Assembly: GCA_018715345.1 (NCBI GenBank) | Contig: DVLT01000001.1 | Span: forward strand, 1-64,000 | From: Candidatus Onthocola gallistercoris | Lineage (GTDB): Bacteria > Bacillota > Clostridia > Lachnospirales > Lachnospiraceae | Reading direction: 5' to 3' | Length of the DNA: 64,000 nt | Shown: positions 62,615-64,000 of the stretch, in pieces | Position numbering within the stretch: the stretch's first letter is position 1 | How the letters are laid out: the number at the start of each line of letters is the position of its first letter | Position numbers and translations under genes: made by a program | Notes under the pieces: model-generated | The model's input: only the letters and a program-made list of their open reading frames with translations | Database searches by the model: none | Told to the model about the DNA's origin: nothing

Positions 62615-64000
62615 TCAGTCCTGATCATCGGCCAGAGCATCATCCATATTCATGATCTGACGTTTGCGGGCCAATTCATCATTTTCCAGATATTCATCAT
62701 AAGTACACTGTTTGTCGATCAGACCGGAAGCGGTCAGCTCCATGATCCGGTTGGCTGTTGTCTGGACAAACTGGTGATCCTGGGAAGCAAACAGAAGAAC
62801 CCCGGGATATTTGATCAAAGCATTGTTTAAGGCCGTGATGGATTCCATATCCAGATGGTTGGTGGGCTCATCCAAGATCATCGTGTTGGCGCCGGACATC
62901 ATCATGCGGGAGAGCATACAGCGAACCCGTTCGCCTCCGGAAAGAACATTCACATGCTTTAGACCGTCATCACCTGAAAAAAGCATACGGCCCAGGAAAC
63001 CCCGCACGTAAGTCACATCTTTTTCAGGAGAATAGGGCATCATCCAGTCCACGATGGTGTCGTCACTGTCAAATTCCTTTGTGTTATCCTTCGGGAAATA
63101 AGCCTGGGATGTGGTCACACCCCATTTATAGCTGCCCTCATCCGGTTCCATTTCCCCGGCAAGTATTTTAAACAAAGCGGTCGTGGCCTGGACATTGGGG
63201 CCGACAAAAGCCACTTTATCATTATGGGCCAATGTGAAGGAAATGTGATCCAATACTTTTACGCCATCGATGGTTTTGCTGATGCCATCCACTGTCAGCA
63301 CTTCATTGCCGATCTCCCGGTTGGGCTTAAAATCAATATAGGGATACCGGCGACTGGACGGGCGGATATCATCTAATTCGATCTTTTCCAGAGCCCGCTT
63401 ACGGGAAGTGGCCTGACGGGACTTGGATGCGTTGGCGCTGAAGCGTTGGATAAATTCCTGCAGTTCTTTGATCTTTTCTTCTTTTTTCTTGTTGGCTTCC
63501 TTCATCTGACGGATCATCAGCTGGCTGGATTCGTACCAAAAATCATAATTGCCGGCATAAAGCTGGATCTTGCCATAGTCGATATCCGCAATATGGGTGC
63601 AGACTTTGTTCAGGAAGTAACGGTCATGGGAAACCACGATGACTGTGTTCTCAAAGTTGATCAGAAATTCTTCCAGCCAGGCGATGGCATCCAGGTCCAA
63701 ATGGTTGGTGGGCTCGTCCAGGAGCAGAACATCCGGATTGCCGAACAGAGCCCTTGCCAGCAGGACTTTGACTTTCTGACTGCCGGTCAGTTCATTCATC
63801 ATGGCGGAGTGGAGTTCGGTTTCAACACCGAGACCATTTAACAAAATGGCAGCGTCACTTTCCGCTTCCCAACCGTCCATTTCTGCGAACTCGGCTTCCA
63901 GTTCGCTGGCACGGATCCCGTCTTCTTCCGTGAAATCTTCCTTCATATATATAGCGTCTTTTTCTTTCATGATCTCATAGAGACGGGCATTTCCCATAAT
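62615..64000 (-). CDS. ABC-F family ATPase, truncated by the window edge
   Basis: Soluble tandem-ATPase of the ABC-F family, which acts on ribosomes (translation or antibiotic resistance); closest in layout to YkpA/YbiT. The N-terminus lies beyond the window. The first ATPase shows the signature LTGSQKVKVLLARAL and Walker B LLLDEPTNHLD; a charged linker (KEANKKKEEKIKELQEF) follows; the second ATPase has signature LSGGERVRCMLSRMM and Walker B MILDEPTNHLD. Its P-loop reads VGPNVQATTALFK, without the usual GKT/S lysine, so ATP binding by the second site may be altered. C-terminus ends acidic, DDALADDQD. Confidence 0.9.
   Translation of the reverse strand: MMGNARLYEIMKEKDAIYMKEDFTEEDGIRASELEAEFAEMDGWEAESDAAILLNGLGVETELHSAMMNELTGSQKVKVLLARALFGNPDVLLLDEPTNHLDLDAIAWLEEFLINFENTVIVVSHDRYFLNKVCTHIADIDYGKIQLYAGNYDFWYESSQLMIRQMKEANKKKEEKIKELQEFIQRFSANASKSRQATSRKRALEKIELDDIRPSSRRYPYIDFKPNREIGNEVLTVDGISKTIDGVKVLDHISFTLAHNDKVAFVGPNVQATTALFKILAGEMEPDEGSYKWGVTTSQAYFPKDNTKEFDSDDTIVDWMMPYSPEKDVTYVRGFLGRMLFSGDDGLKHVNVLSGGERVRCMLSRMMMSGANTMILDEPTNHLDMESITALNNALIKYPGVLLFASQDHQFVQTTANRIMELTASGLIDKQCTYDEYLENDELARKRQIMNMDDALADDQD

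Noticed and set aside
1..64000. CRISPR arrays, tRNA, rRNA and insertion sequences
   Set aside because: I saw no regularly spaced repeats, no tRNA cloverleaf or rRNA sequence, and no transposase with terminal repeats; the Rpn-like gene alone does not make a mobile element.

Overview
The window looks like chromosome from a spore-forming, anaerobic Firmicute of the class Clostridia, most like the Lachnospiraceae. This is inferred from gene content: Spo0A, RemA, RqcH, a single-chain 1251-residue PurL, an EFR1-type ferredoxin, strong AGGAGG-type ribosome binding sites and frequent GTG/TTG starts. I see no rRNA, tRNA, CRISPR array, insertion sequence or prophage.

Layout. 0-5 kb: the 3' part of glgA, two complete tandem spo0A paralogues, and rqcH on the minus strand. 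5-23.3 kb: a long plus-strand housekeeping block in three runs: yicC-remA-gmk-rpoZ-ykuD-type L,D-transpeptidase-rpoD; a HAD phosphatase; then priA-def-fmt-zinc peptidase-rsmB-rlmN-prpC-prkC-rsgA-rpe-thiN and mntP. 23.4-29.6 kb: a CNNM/HlyC-type membrane protein and an ECF S component (both minus), then purL. 29.9-32.9 kb: an Rpn-like nuclease with an in-frame 12-bp repeat, and a TetR regulator with an MFS exporter that appears to lack its C-terminus.

32.9-48.1 kb is the most interesting stretch: an accessory Ser/Thr phospho-signalling island, separate from the core prkC/prpC pair. It holds a soluble FHA protein with an N-terminal zinc-ribbon-like motif, a PP2C phosphatase, two multi-pass membrane proteins with degenerate FHA-like tails, a lipoprotein, a large M4-type metalloprotease transcribed with a LytTR regulator whose receiver carries Glu instead of the phospho-acceptor Asp, an HTH protein with a large unrecognised domain, and two transmembrane kinases that share an N-terminal four-cysteine module but have different outer domains. 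Its divergent promoters contain a 21-bp-periodic direct repeat and long inverted repeats. A plausible reading is an envelope-sensing kinase/phosphatase/FHA circuit linked to a surface protease.

48-64 kb: a membrane-bound alpha/beta hydrolase divergent from a MarR regulator, a second CNNM protein, a zinc phospholipase C-like protein, the metNIQ methionine importer, an HD-domain protein, an EFR1-type flavodoxin/ferredoxin, a YhfC-type intramembrane protease, a GntR(YtrA)-ABC operon with a 12-bp palindromic operator, a FIVAR-repeat surface protein and the 3' part of an ABC-F ATPase that runs off the window.

Functions are assigned from motifs read by eye, without any database search. Residue numbers use the starts given here.
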